From Gracilaria gracilis (Eukaryota; Rhodophyta; Florideophyceae; Gracilariales; Gracilariaceae), in the NCBI GenBank assembly GCA_030374805.1, contig JARGSG010000005.1, positions 248,001 through 312,000 on the forward strand: a stretch of DNA of 64,000 nucleotides, read 5' to 3'. The notes under the pieces were generated by a model. That model saw only the letters and a list, made by a program, of their open reading frames with translations. It searched no databases and was not told the origin of the DNA. Below are positions 1-11,593 of this stretch, in pieces (position 1 is the first letter of the stretch; every line of letters starts with the position of its first letter). Both the position numbers and the translations under genes were made by a program.

Positions 1-28
1 GTGAAGAGGGCTAACCGTTTTGGCACTA

Positions 29-54
29 CACCCAGTGACTGCAAATACAGTGGG
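29..54 (+). repeat. left terminal inverted repeat of pogo-type transposon 1
   Basis: This 26-bp repeat begins CACCCAGTGACTGCAAATAC and matches the reverse complement of 12031-12056 with about two mismatches. It is preceded by TA at 27-28. Confidence 0.85.
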
Positions 55-172
55 TGAATAAATAGTGTGGTACTGGATGTGATGTGGCCCACACTATTCA
101 TGGTGCAAGGACCAAAGCTTCGTGTTTTAATTAGTGTGGGTAACAGGAACATAGTTTGCGCGGGAAATCCAT

Positions 173-1164
173 TTGGATTGCAAACAACTTGTTCCTACCC
201 ATTCCAGAGTCCACCAGAAGATCCCCGACATCAACACGATGGTGGTTCCAACGTCAGCATCGCCGATTGTCGCTGCGTTTCAGCGCGCAGCGGCTGCCCG
301 CTTGTCGTCAATCCAATCCGCAGATCCACCACTGTCACAATCATTGCCAACAACTGATCCCAACGCGACTCAAACAACTCCACCCTCTCAACAAAAAAAG
401 CGTAATCTGAATCAAGTGCTGCCTATTGCAGACCGCTCTAAAATTGCCGCATGGATGGTGAAGTACGATAATGCGCATGGTCCTAAACACATCAAATCAA
501 AAGCAGTCTTGCAGTTTCCTTCCTTATTTCGAGGCAGCCACAAAGCAAATCTTATGAAGGCCAGTCGCATTTGGCGCGACAGATTCCAGTACGTAGACGA
601 AACAGGTCTTTCCCAAATGAGAGGATCAACAACATCAATTACTCGAAGCACATACATTGGCCTCAAGCGTGTTAATTTAAAAGCACGCAGTGGGAGAGGG
701 AGAAAGCCGAGAAAGTGGGTGAGTGACTTGCATGCAGATATGCTCTCAGAGTTTGACAGACTCCGTAAGCTTGGAGTGAAATTTAATTGGCGAACGTTGC
801 AGACAATGGCAATCACCCTCATCGAGGAGTCCCAAAAGACTTCGTATCACAAACATGCAGTGGATCCTGGAAGTGAGAAGCTGATCTCAAGTTGCATAAG
901 TAGGAGGTGGGTTCAAAGCTTTACTGATCGATACCGAATCGTCAGCCGAGCTCACACAGGAAAGCACCTATTATCTCCAGAAAAGAGAGATTTCGTTCAC
1001 AAAGAAGTGGCGTATCATCTGGGACGTATTTCACGTGCATTCAAAGATGGTTCGTTGAATGAAAACGATGTGCAGAATGCTGATGAGACGCACTTCGTCA
1101 TCAATATGGATAACGGTAGGACTTTGGGCTTTTGTGGTGAAATGGAGGTTAAGTATTCTGATGT
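173..1164 (+). pseudogene. pogo-type (DDE_1) transposase, N-terminal segment
   Basis: This is the first of three segments of one DDE-superfamily transposase. The start may be the ATG at 173 or the in-frame ATG at 239. A basic region near residues 165-180 (RGRKPRKW) precedes a putative DNA-binding helical domain. Near the segment end, NADETHFVINMDNG supplies the first catalytic aspartate. LTR element A interrupts the gene at GATGT (1160-1164), which is repeated at 10659-10663. Reading continues in a compatible frame at 10664. There are no stops or frameshifts in the segment, so the damage is by insertion only. The family (DDE_1 endonucleases) is common in transposons of algae, oomycetes and fungi; that assignment rests on my recognition of the motifs. 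Confidence 0.8.
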
Positions 1165-1672
1165 TGTAGTACAATGAGACCTCAATGGGTTGGTGCCACG
1201 TGGGTCTACTGGTGCGCCTTGCTGGCTATACTGTACCCAATTGGTATTCTGTATTTTATAATTTCTAATTTCTAATTTATAGTCTAGGATAGTTTAGCAT
1301 TGCTGGCCCATGACAGTAGGTCATGGGCACAGCCGATGACGTCATGCCCGCATGGGAGATCGGCGTCGGTGCACCTTGCATATATTGTGGTGCACCTCGC
1401 CTTCCCCCTCGGGTATTGTAAAGTCAGGCACCACTAGGGCAGTAACTATACCATCTTGGTCACTTGCTACTCTATTACTATTCAGGTTTTACCGCGCGTC
1501 GACGTCTACTACCGTACACCTACACGGTCTAGACTAGTTGCCCCGCCGTTTGCCCCTGCGGGTTTCAGGTGCCCTACTACCATATTGGTTGTGTGTTTTT
1601 CCCCTTTAGGTTGAGCCCTCGCGCGCTCCCTCTACCAGGCGGACCCCACACCTTATCGGTATTTGTACGACA
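1165..1672 (+). repeat. 5' LTR of element A
   Basis: 508 bp. It contains a perfect 9-bp inverted repeat GCCCATGAC/GTCATGGGC with a 5-nt loop (1306-1328), a full CRE-type palindrome TGACGTCA (1337-1344) and an AT-rich TATA-like stretch near 1379-1386. The same layout is kept in all five LTR copies of this family in the window. Confidence 0.93.
1306..1344 (+). promoter_or_regulatory. LTR palindrome plus CRE/bZIP site
   Basis: The inverted repeat GCCCATGAC-AGTAG-GTCATGGGC is followed 8 bp later by TGACGTCA, the canonical cAMP-response/bZIP palindrome. A TATA-like element lies about 35 bp downstream of that. This arrangement suggests the LTR promoter core. Binding by a bZIP factor is inference. 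Confidence 0.5.
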
Positions 1673-1675
1673 TTT

Positions 1676-1693
1676 TGGTCTCCCGACTTAGAA
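1676..1693 (+). other. primer-binding site of element A
   Basis: TGGTCTCCCGACTTAGAA lies 3 bp inside the 5' LTR. It begins with TGG, complementary to the CCA tail of a tRNA. Element C has the same site with one substitution, in the same place relative to its LTR, so both families seem to use the same tRNA primer. I cannot name the tRNA. Confidence 0.7.
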
Positions 1694-1810
1694 GTTTCTT
1701 GGTTTTTGTCGTACCTTTACTGGTGAACAGAAGACATTCGAAAGGATTCCGGAAGTTCACACACCTATTTGGTTTCGTAGGAATACTCGCGAAGCAATTG
1801 GATACCACTA

Positions 1811-3982
1811 TTGGTCACTATGGAAAGACCTAAAAGGATTACTCGTGGCTCTAGCGCGCCACCTAGCCACAAGGGTTCTGCTGCGGCTTCGGCCGCTAAA
1901 CCCATTCTGGATAATCCCGAGGAGTTGCTTCGGCAACCTCGGGCCGGAACCTCAAAGGATACGGGCACTCAGCCACCGTTGGCTCCTGAACCTAACAAGG
2001 ATTTGCCGACAACGGTTGAGGACCTTTGGCCCCAATTGGAAGATCGAGCGAAAGCTCTTTTTACCGCTACGGTTAATGAAGCTATGACCTCAATGGACAT
2101 GGACGCCGTTACCCGCTTGGTGGTTGATCGAGCCGTGCACGAGCTCTCTCAACGCATACCTAAATTGGTTGAAACATACCTCTTAACGGGTGCCCGGGAG
2201 CATATCTACCGAGTGGTTCAAGACCTTTGGGTTTCTGAAGGAATGGCGGAAGCCAAAACCCCTGGGGTGAATGTGGTTACTCGCATACCACAAGGGATCC
2301 CTGCCTGTTCTTCCGCACCAATCAAGCCAATTCCGGCCGATAGTGCGTACCTACAAGGTTTAAGGCAAGGTCAAGAGGGCCATATAGAGATGAGCCCTCG
2401 AGACGTGTACTTGCCACCCATTGAAGGTAACGTTCGAAAGGACACCAAGACTGGTGGACCTGAGGACGATTCGTCTGACCCAGAAGAGGGGCGACGAAGA
2501 AGAAACCGCAAGGGTAAAGAAAGGAGGAGGAGAAAGGGAAAGAATCGCGGCTACGACTCTGACCCCGATTCCTCGAGCTCCGATACCGATACTGGTTCAT
2601 CGTCGGATGATGACCGTAAAGGTAGACGCCAGAAGAGACCGAACAGGTTGGCGAAGAAGTCGTCAAAGAGAAACCGGAAAGGTAAGAAGAAACGGTACGA
2701 GTCGTCCGACTCGGATTCGGACACCGATACAACCCTAGAGGTGCGTCAGCCGCTGAACGATATGTTCACCAAAGCGGTTGATTATAGGTCATATCGGTTG
2801 AGAAACCGATCCTCTGCTTACACCCAAGAGGTTGCGCAGAAGATCACCAAGCACCATAAGAAGCTCAGCTTCCAGATGGGTGATACTACCTTCACAGGTG
2901 ATGATCCCATTGCGGTAATTGAGTTTCTACAGAAGTTCAAGATTGCATGCGACCAAAATGGGTTTTCCGAAGGCGCTGCCATGTGGTTATTCCAGTTTTA
3001 CCTTAAAGGTCAAGCTTACCACTTGCTGCAAGGCAGGCTCCGTGGAAATACCCTGGCGGTTGATGACGAGGGGACAGAGATGTTAGAGACGTACCCAGAA
3101 GTGGTTAATTTCATGTTGGAAACTTACGCTACCGATGAGGTTATCCAGGAAGGTTACGCTGAGGTGCAGGCATATCGCCAACGCTCTAGCCAAACCGAAA
3201 TGGAATTCTCGTTGGGCCTTTGGAATCTGGCCACCCGATGCGGTAATGTCTTTACCACTAGTAGGTTGAAGTCGCTCTTTGCCGACAATGTTGACAAAGC
3301 GATCCGTTCGCAGGTACGCAATTACCTGGCGAACAACCGTAAGGTGGACTATAATGGGCTTGCCCGGTATGCCCAGGGACTAGTTGACACTCTCCGTCAC
3401 GGAAAGAAGCCGTCGGCGTCCCATACCTCAAAGGATAAACCGAAACGGTCAGTATTGGAGCTAGAAGAAAGCACTACCTCAGAGGGAGATTCGCTCATTC
3501 GCGTACCAACAGGAATGGCAGTTCATCTCGTGACTGCGCCGCAGGCTCAGTCACGAGCCACCTCCATTGGTAATTGGTCGTCGACAGTACCACCAGCTTC
3601 GGTAAGGTCGCCACCAAGTGCGGCGAGCACTCAACAAACCTCAACGGGTGGTTCTCAAGCATCTTCATATGCTACAGCACCAACCTATCCGGCTACCCGA
3701 CCTACCTCTATGGCAATGCGTGATCCCCAGACAGGTGGATTGGTTTGCTGGCTCTGTTTGTCGCCAGACCATCTGGCGAACAGATGTGACAAAATACCCC
3801 CAGGGGTGCGCGAACATCTGATCAGTGCCAGGCAGCAAAACCACCGTAACCTATATGGATCTGGAAAGAGGGTACAAGCTCAACCATCACCATCTCAGGT
3901 TCATCTCGTCGAGGAAACACCAATCTTGGAGAAGGACAGTCCCGCTCAGGAGGAGCAGGAAAACACCGAACGGTTAGCGTAG
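1811..3982 (+). CDS. element A gag
   Basis: Fossil retroelement part. The 723-codon frame encodes a gag polyprotein with a highly charged Ser/Asp/Arg/Lys-rich stretch (about residues 215-310). A retrotransposon-gag-type helical region follows (about 340-540). A CX2CX4HX4C zinc knuckle (CWLCLSPDHLANRC) lies near residue 660. It is nearly identical to gag of element B and clearly related to, but diverged from, gag of element C. Confidence 0.9.
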   Translation: MVTMERPKRITRGSSAPPSHKGSAAASAAKPILDNPEELLRQPRAGTSKDTGTQPPLAPEPNKDLPTTVEDLWPQLEDRAKALFTATVNEAMTSMDMDAVTRLVVDRAVHELSQRIPKLVETYLLTGAREHIYRVVQDLWVSEGMAEAKTPGVNVVTRIPQGIPACSSAPIKPIPADSAYLQGLRQGQEGHIEMSPRDVYLPPIEGNVRKDTKTGGPEDDSSDPEEGRRRRNRKGKERRRRKGKNRGYDSDPDSSSSDTDTGSSSDDDRKGRRQKRPNRLAKKSSKRNRKGKKKRYESSDSDSDTDTTLEVRQPLNDMFTKAVDYRSYRLRNRSSAYTQEVAQKITKHHKKLSFQMGDTTFTGDDPIAVIEFLQKFKIACDQNGFSEGAAMWLFQFYLKGQAYHLLQGRLRGNTLAVDDEGTEMLETYPEVVNFMLETYATDEVIQEGYAEVQAYRQRSSQTEMEFSLGLWNLATRCGNVFTTSRLKSLFADNVDKAIRSQVRNYLANNRKVDYNGLARYAQGLVDTLRHGKKPSASHTSKDKPKRSVLELEESTTSEGDSLIRVPTGMAVHLVTAPQAQSRATSIGNWSSTVPPASVRSPPSAASTQQTSTGGSQASSYATAPTYPATRPTSMAMRDPQTGGLVCWLCLSPDHLANRCDKIPPGVREHLISARQQNHRNLYGSGKRVQAQPSPSQVHLVEETPILEKDSPAQEEQENTERLA

Positions 3983-4002
3983 GGGCCACCCCTAACCGTG
4001 AA

Positions 4003-7000
4003 TTGAAAGGCCCGTCGATGCCGGAACGGGAAACCTTAATGGTGGAAAAAGAAGAATCAGATGTACCCAATGTGTTGTGTCTAATGAAGTACAATAACTA
4101 TAAAGTTAATGCTTCAGTAAGCTTTCTCAATTACCTACAGGTCCCCGTTGCGTGTGTACTCGATACCGGCGCCGGTCCGAATGTGCTAAACGCTCGCGTC
4201 ATACCCGATGCGGTCTTGCGGAACATTCGGCCTGCCTCGACTATCAACCCGCTGGTGGACGCTAACGAGCGCCCACTGCACCTTAAAGGAATGTTGACCA
4301 CTGTGGTACAACTTGGAACCTTGAAGGTGAAGCTCAATTTCTTTGTGGTGGATCGTCTGGCGACAGACTGTATCCTCGGGACCAACTTTATTGACAAACA
4401 TGTCAAGGCAATTTTGCCAGGGTACCGAACGGTCGCTCTCCGTCAAGGTGGTCGTATTGCCATACTGGGTAATACGCAGACCAAAAATGGTTGGCGTAAG
4501 AAGCCGAGGTTCAATATACCCACCGAAACGGTTTCAAACAAGATACGGCTCACCAAATTGGTTTCAATTCCGGCTATGACCCAAATGGTAGTGAATGTCT
4601 CATGCGCAGTTCCAGGATTGGTAATGCTACAGAACCATCCTAGGTTGGCAGAAAGACATCTCGCCTTGATGGCAAACGGGATTATTGACAACATCCCTAA
4701 CCAAACCTTCAAGGTGTACTTGAGTAACTTTAGCAATCACATTGTTAAGTTACCCAAGAATACCACTATTGGAATCGCATTGCCGGCACCACAAGGGGTT
4801 TTCACGGTCTCACCTAATGTGTTGGGCGAGGTCGCCACCTCTAAGGAAGGGGGAGGAACGGATGCGCCATACCCTGCATATGCGCCCCCGTTATCGACAA
4901 ATACCAAAATGGAACAGAAGATCGCCAGTACCTTTAAGGTTAGGGATCAGGAAAAGACTATGGAACTGGACCCAGTGCGGAATTGGAGAGAGGAATTCCA
5001 GATCGGTGCGGAGAACCAGGCTCTCCGAGACCGGATCCTCAGTCTCTTAGAAGAATTTGAACCCATGTGGTCGGGCCGGTTGGGCCAAATTGAGGCTACA
5101 GAGCACCGTATTGATATGGTGCCTGGCTGGAAACCCATTTACCAGCAGCCTTACCGTGCAGGTCCAAAAGCCCGGGAGGTTGAGCTCAATGAGGTCGAGA
5201 GAATGCTTCGTGAAGGTGTCATAGAACCAGCAAATGCGGACTGGGCCAGCCCTGTGGTTCTCGTCACAAAGAAGAATGATACCCGTATGCGGTTCTGTGT
5301 GGACTACAGAAGACTGAATAAATAGTATGACCATTAGGGATTCGTACCCAATACCTAGAATGGACGAGTGTATAGATTCGTTGGGCAACGCCAAGATCTT
5401 TACTACGCTCGATGCCAATTGTGGTTATTGGCAGGTACCTATCAGGGAAGAAGACAAGGACAAAACTACGTTTACTTGCCACGCTGGGTTATTCCGTTTT
5501 ACGCGTATGCCCTTTGGGTTGCGAAATGCCCCGGCGACCTTTCAGAGGGCGTTAGATATAATCCTTTCGAAGGTGAAGTGGAGAACCGCTCTAGTATACA
5601 TCGATGATGTAATCATATATTCCAGAACGGTAGGGGAACATTTCCACCATGTTAGGGAAGTTTTGAACCTTTTGAGGGAATCTGGAGTAACGTTGAAGCT
5701 CCGCAAGTGCGAATTCTTCACCAAAGAGGTAGAATACCTTGGTCATATCATCAGCCCTGGGAGGTTAGAAGTGACGCCGCGGAATATCCGGGCCGTGCAG
5801 GAGGCGAAGCCACCCACGTCCCAGACGGAAATCCGATCCTTTATAGGTTTGTGCAATGTGTACCGCCGGTTTATCAAGGGATTTGCCAAGATAGCGGCTC
5901 CCCTCAACAGGAAGCTGCTGAAAGGTCAACCTACAAGGTTTGAATGTCTTACCAATGAGGAAATGGATGCGTTCGAGGCGCTGAAACATGCGCTCTTGAC
6001 ACCTCCCATCTTGGCATTACCCAAAGCTGGTTTACGATACACGTTGGATACTGACGCTTCGGACGCCCAAATTGGTTGTTGTCTTATGCAGGAGCAAGAA
6101 AACGGCGACAAACTACCTATAGGGTACTGGAGCCGTGCTTTGCACGCTGCAGAAAAGAACTACACAACAACCGAAAAGGAATGTCTGGCAGTAGTCTGGA
6201 GCATGTTGATGCTCCGTCCCTACCTATATGGTGAAAGGTTCACGCTTCGAACCGACCATGATGCCCTACGGTGGATACTGGGTCTGGCCGACGCATCAGG
6301 CAGACTTGCCCGATGGCGGTTACGACTTTCAGAGTTCGAGTATGACGTACAGTACCGTCCAGGTATCAAGCACAATGTCGCAGACGCGATGTCTCGCATT
6401 ACCACAGATGGTTTGGACACCGAGCCGGTAGAGGATGATATCCCATGCTTTACCATCTCTACCAACCCTGATGGTGATACCTTAGAAGGTTACTGGACTC
6501 TACCCGAAGAGGATACGTGGTTTAGTGATGCCATCGCTCGGGAAATACTCGCCCTCGAGGAAACAGACGTCATGCCAATTACCCGCGAGGAATTCCTGAG
6601 AGAGCAAGCAAACGATGTTTATTGCCGCTCTCTCATGGACCAAGTAGGTATGAAAGACTCGAACTTTGACGTCGACCGAAATGGTTTCCTGGTGAGGCGA
6701 GCTCCTATTGATGGTTCCCTTCAGAAGGTAGTGCCCAAGGTGCTGCGCCCTCGGGTGCTGTACCTAGCCCACTACCCAAGGCTATCAGGACACCCTGGAG
6801 GTACGAGAATGTACTACACCTTGAGGCAAGGGTACTACTGGCCTCATATGGCTAATGATATATATACCTTTGTAGGTCAATGTGAATCTTGCGTACGTAC
6901 CCGTGGAGGTCTCCGGAAGCACAGGAAATACTTGAAGTTATTCCCTGCAGCGGGTCCTCTCGAGTTCGTCGCAATAGACCTTCTGGGCCCATTACCAAAA

Positions 7001-8263
7001 ACCACAAGGGGATATCAGTACATCATCGTAATCACCGACAGGTTCTCGAAGCTCACGCGAGCGATACCCTTGAAGGACACGAAATCGACGACCCTCGCGG
7101 TGGCGTTCTTGAACAATTGGATCTACCCGTATGGTGCACCGCTTTATCTACTTACCGACAATGGTTCGAACTTAGCTTCGAAGTTCTTTGAAGCTGTTTG
7201 TAACCTCTTGGGTATTAAGCACTACTTCACTACTGCCTACCATCCGCAAACGAATGGGCAAGTGGAGCGCTTTAACCGAACACTGGTATCTAGGCTGCGA
7301 CATTATACGGAAGAACACCAAACTGGTTGGGACGAGCTCGTGCAGCCCTTGACATATGCATATAACCCTCAGGTTCATCGAGCGACGCAAACTACGCCGT
7401 TCGATCTAATACTGTCAAGACACCCACCAGGTATTGTTGTTGAAGGGGACCCATTAGGACAAGAAGCCGCCGGAGCGCTCACACCGTCACAGGTCAAACG
7501 GAATACCCTTTTGAGGTTGAGACGTGCTCTCAAGTATGCTGAGAGCAAGCTCACAGCATCCCAGAAGCGGTACAAGGAGGACTACGACCGTAAGGTAACC
7601 CAAGTGGTAACGGCTACGTCGGGTCAATATGTCTTTATTGACCACCCTCCGAAAGGAGCTAAACCACGACCGGGTGATGAAGCTGATGATGAAGCTATTG
7701 ATAGAGATATCAATTCTAAGCTTCTTCCGAAATCATCGGGACCTTTCAAGGTAGTTCGGTCGACCGACCACACGGTAACGGTGAACCAAGATGGTGTAGA
7801 GAATACAATCTCTATTGACCGAATCACGGTTGCACCTCAGACGGTTCAGTCCAGGAAGGAACGCGGAGAATCCGCGCGTGACCCACAAGCGGTTGCCCTG
7901 AGGACTCAGCCCCGGGAAGACGGGACACCCATCGAGGTTAATGATGACGCACAGGGTGACGACCCAGACTACGTACCACCTGCGGGGATTACGGTTGCTC
8001 CTTCAGAGGAAACACCTACCCCTAGTGGTACCGATGCTCATCTAAACCAAAGTGGTGAAACGATACCAGCCCAGGTCTCTAATGAGTTCCCAGTGGAACG
8101 CCTTGTAGGTCACCGCCGTACCCAAGAAGGTCTGAAGTACACAGTACGCTGGTATGGCTGGGGGGCTGACGGTGATACCGCCGAGCCGCCCTCAGCCATA
8201 CCACACCATTTCAGGGTAAGCTACTGGAACCGCAAAGGAGAGGACATGCCGAATGATGGGTAA
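4003..8263 (+). CDS. element A pol region (PR-RT-RNaseH-IN-chromodomain)
   Basis: Fossil retroelement part, with about one break. Visible in order: aspartic protease DTGA motif; reverse transcriptase with YIDDVIIYS; RNase H with DTDASDAQIG; integrase zinc finger (H-H-C-C around GHPGGTRMYYTLRQ to QCESCVR); integrase core with LTDNG and NGQVERFNR; and a C-terminal chromodomain (FPVERLVGHRRTQEG to YTVRWYGWG). The chromodomain places it among chromoviruses of the Ty3/gypsy group. Gag and pol are separated by a short gap rather than fused. Confidence 0.92.
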
Positions 8264-10138
8264 ACCTTAGAGGTAATGCAGTCCCCCAAGGAAGGGGGAA
8301 AAGCACATTGTAATGAGGAGTACCAAAGTCGGTTCGGACGCTCACCGGGAAGGTACAACCAGAAGGAAGCATTCCATGAGGGTACGTCCAGGGAGCGGTA
8401 GCGCTAAAGACGGACGCACCGTTGTACGCGCGCCGTTGCACACGCGCCATGCACGTGCGCGGCACGCGCGCGAACCCGCACGGTGGAAACATTCAAAAAA
8501 TTGTATCTTTTTATTTGACGAGGCATACGCGCGCTTCTCGTGGCGCGCCGTGCGGAGTAACCGATTCGGTTTACACTATTGTGTGTAGGGGAGCGAGCAA
8601 CGGCATGGTCAAAAAATCTAAGTATTTTGACCGTGCCGCGCTCCCGAATCGGCCATTCCCAGCCTCTGAAACCCCTTGGTTCTCGAGATACAGACCAAAA
8701 GGGTTTTCTGCGTTTTCACTACCATATGGAGGGGTAATTTTCCGGTCAAATATTTTGATTCGCCTTGCAAGTAACCTCCAGGGTGAAACACCGCAAGTGC
8801 GCCCATGCATGGTGAGAGGCCATGCAGACCAATCCAGGTACATTGCTGGCCACCGCGCGCAAGCGCGTGGCACGTCACCTCACCTCACGGGGAGGCCAAA
8901 CCGCTCGCTGCCCCGCGCGGAGGCGAAGCGTCGTACCATCATGGTGAATCCATACTACGAGCACGCAAATGTGGCTCCAGATGGAACCAATTTACCTACA
9001 AGGAACTACGCTTCACCCACCGTGGTACGCTGGTCTAAGGAAGGGGGAGGGGAGTTATTTTCGCGTTTCCGCCTCGCAATGCCCCTCGATGGAAAATTGG
9101 AACCTAACATGGAAACACATAACTTTTAACTTTACTGAAAGAGCAATACCAACAGGGATGCAGAAGTGGTTAGCGGGAATGGTACAAAGCAGCACCCCGA
9201 GAACCAGACTTGGCAATGCCGCTTCCGCGGCCGCGCGAGGGACCGGCACCCGACATGGTGTGATGAGTACCGTGAGGGAGTGGTTGAGACGGCGAGCATT
9301 CGACCGCAGGGGTGAAGCGAATCGGCTTTTTATCCACAATGGGTGAGTCACTAGAGCTGATGCTCAAAACCTCCACCCGTTCGGGGCCCCATGCTGGTTC
9401 AACCATTAAGGTATCGGCATTGGTCGCCGATGGCGCGCCGTCCCTTGAGGTTACCGCGTCCGATTGACCAACATGGGGAACCCGACAATCGCCGTGTACC
9501 GCTACGGGTGCGAGCCCGCACGCTGGTACCAGGGCTACCCATGTGGTTCAGATAAGGATCGGGGGTCACCATAAACGGATTCAACCTTGTCGGTCGGACG
9601 AAAAGCCACGATGGCGCGAGCCCGCGTAGACAAACCGCAAAGGGGTGCGAAGGTAACCAGAAGGGACAACGGTGGAACAACCTCGATGGAGTCAGCGGCA
9701 ATGCCTCGAAGGGTTGGTACTCGAACCTCGAAGGGACAGAGAGACACGCCGCAACCAAGTGGGCGCCAAAATCCTTCACGGTACAGTGCCCACACGAGCT
9801 CGAAGGCGCAACCCGCCACCCCCACTGGGTATACCGACACGGAAAAAGGGTCCAAGCCGGGCAGCCAAAAAGGCAGAACCTTGGAGGTATGCAATGGGCG
9901 CGCGCCGCGCCCAAACCACCAATGGGGATGAATAGGCCGCTGTCGGTGATAACCAAAGAGGTGGATAGAGCCGCAATCGGTGATGACCAAGGTGGTGAAC
10001 AGAGTGCGTTCGGTGATGCCGAACCGACGCGACGCACGGCGTGAGATGGCACGAAGGCTGCGACAGGGACCAAATTGGTACGACGATGCAACCGACTTGG
10101 TGAAAGGATCTAGGAGCCACGAGGGCATGGCTCAGGGT
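8264..10138. other. element A 3' region with partial antisense frame
   Basis: This non-pol stretch lies between the chromodomain end and the 3' LTR. It carries minus-strand reading frames (for example 9399-10091) that match part of the long antisense ORF of element B. The middle (8400-8560) is rich in GCGCGC and GTGCGCGG palindromes. Two purine runs resembling polypurine tracts lie at 8288-8303 and 9037-9054. Confidence 0.7.
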
Positions 10139-10148
10139 AGGAAGGGGG
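10139..10148 (+). other. polypurine tract of element A
   Basis: A 10-nt purine run AGGAAGGGGG lies 2 bp from the 3' LTR, the standard position for plus-strand priming. Near-identical runs occur internally at 4843-4858, 8288-8303 and 9037-9054. Confidence 0.7.
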
Positions 10149-10150
10149 TC

Positions 10151-10658
10151 TGTAGTACAATGAGACCTCAATGGGTTGGTGCCACGTGGGCCTACTGGTG
10201 CGCCTTGCTGGCTGCACTGTACCCAATTGGTATTCTGTATTTTATAATTTCTAATTTCTAATTTATAGTCTAGGATAGTTTAGCATTGCTGGCCCATGAC
10301 AGTAGGTCATGGGCACAGCCGATGACGTCATGCCCGCATGGGAGATCGGCGTCGGTGCACCTTGTATATATTGTGGTGCACCTCGCCTTCCCCCTCGGGT
10401 ATTGTAAAGTCAGGCACCACTAGGGCAGTAACTATACCATCTTGGTCACTTGCTACTCTATTACTATTCAGGTTTTACCGCGCGTCGACGTCTACTACCG
10501 TACACCTACACGGTCTAGACTAGTTGCCCCGCCGTTTGCCCCTGCGGGTTTCAGGTGCCCTACTACCATATTGGTTGTGTGTTTTTCCCCTTTAGGTTGA
10601 GCCCTCGCGCGCTCCCTCTACCAGGCGGACCCCACACCTTATCGGTATTTGTACGACA
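10151..10658 (+). repeat. 3' LTR of element A
   Basis: 508 bp, about four differences from the 5' LTR. It is followed by target duplication GATGT (10659-10663) and then by transposase coding sequence. Confidence 0.93.
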
Positions 10659-10663
10659 GATGT

Positions 10664-11085
10664 CGTAAGCGGTGGTGAGGGAATGACAATGGTTGTTCGG
10701 ATTAGTGGGGGAGTTGAAGCGAAAATCCAACCTGCGCTGATGGTGTTCCAAAATCAGAAGCGGTCGTTTCCCATTAGGGGTGTCCCCGATGATGTTCCTG
10801 GCGTATCTTATAGGAGTGGGCCAAAAAGATGGATTGACAAATTCGTTATGAAGCAATGGTTTGAGGAGAAGAAGGTCATTGATAAACTTCCGAACGGACG
10901 AAAACGTGTTCTCTTTGTGGACAATTGCAGCGGACATAATATGACTCCAGAACTGAATGAAGCAGCATCCAAAATCAATACGGAGATTCGTTACTTTCCA
11001 CCGAATGCAACAGATTTAATTCAACCAGCTGATTCGTTCATCATACAAAAAATAAAGTCGGCTTGGAACGCAAGGTGGGAGAAGT
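10664..11085 (+). pseudogene. pogo-type (DDE_1) transposase, middle segment
   Basis: This continues the transposase of transposon 1 after element A. The segment starts with a conserved SGGEGMTMVVRISGG-type stretch. It carries the second catalytic aspartate in LFVDNCSGH and the third in PPNATDLIQPADSF, so the DDD triad typical of pogo-like enzymes is complete across the segments. It ends at GAAGT (11081-11085), where a solo LTR is inserted. No stops or frameshifts are visible. Confidence 0.82.
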
Positions 11086-11593
11086 TGTAGTACAATGAGA
11101 CCTCAATGGGTTGGTGCCACGTGGGTCTACTGGTGCGCCTTGCTGGCTACACTGTACCCAATTGGTATTCTGTATTTTATAATTTCTAATTTCTAATTTA
11201 TAGTCTAGGATAGTTTAGCATTGCTGGCCCATGACAGTAGGTCATGGGCGCAGCCGATGACGTCATGCCCGCATGGGAGATCGGCGTCGGTGCACCTTGT
11301 ATATATTGTGGTGCACCTCGCCTTCCCCCTCGGGTATTGTAAAGTCAGGCACCACTAGGGCAGTAACTATACCATCTTGGTCACTTGCTACTCTATTACT
11401 ATTCAGGTTTTACCGCGCGTCGACGTCTACTACCGTACACCTACACGGTCTAGACTAGTTGCCCCGCCGTTTGCCCCTGCGGGTTTCAGGTGCCCTACTA
11501 CCATATTGGTTGTGTGTTTTTCCCCTTTAGGTTGAGCCCTCGCGCGCTCCCTCTACCAGGCGGACCCCACACCTTATCGGTATTTGTACGACA
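11086..11593 (+). repeat. solo LTR of the A/B chromovirus family
   Basis: 508 bp, same length and sequence class as the element A LTRs. It has its own 5-bp target duplication GAAGT (11081-11085 and 11594-11598), so it is an independent insertion and not a by-product of element A. The internal part was presumably lost by LTR-LTR recombination. Confidence 0.92.

Larger units (their letters stand above)
1165..10658 (+). mobile_element. Ty3/gypsy chromovirus element A (full length, young)
   Basis: Fossil LTR retrotransposon bounded by 508-bp LTRs (1165-1672, 10151-10658) that begin TGT and end ACA. A 5-bp target duplication GATGT lies at 1160-1164 and 10659-10663. Parts in order: primer-binding site, gag, pol (protease, reverse transcriptase, RNase H, integrase, C-terminal chromodomain), a long 3' region with antisense reading frames, and a polypurine tract. 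The LTR pair differs at only about four sites, so the insertion is recent. The element looks close to whole, with about one break in pol and a 3' antisense region shorter than in sister copy B. It is inserted in the transposase gene of pogo-type transposon 1. Confidence 0.93.

Noticed and set aside
412-822. 136-codon minus-strand frame within transposase 1
   Set aside because: Shadow of the plus-strand transposase, which shows clear family motifs.
1352-1537. 61-codon frame repeated in every A/B-family LTR (also near 10338, 11273, 48364, 59365)
   Set aside because: All copies are young and nearly identical, so openness is inherited rather than selected. It overlaps the promoter-like core and has no recognisable features.
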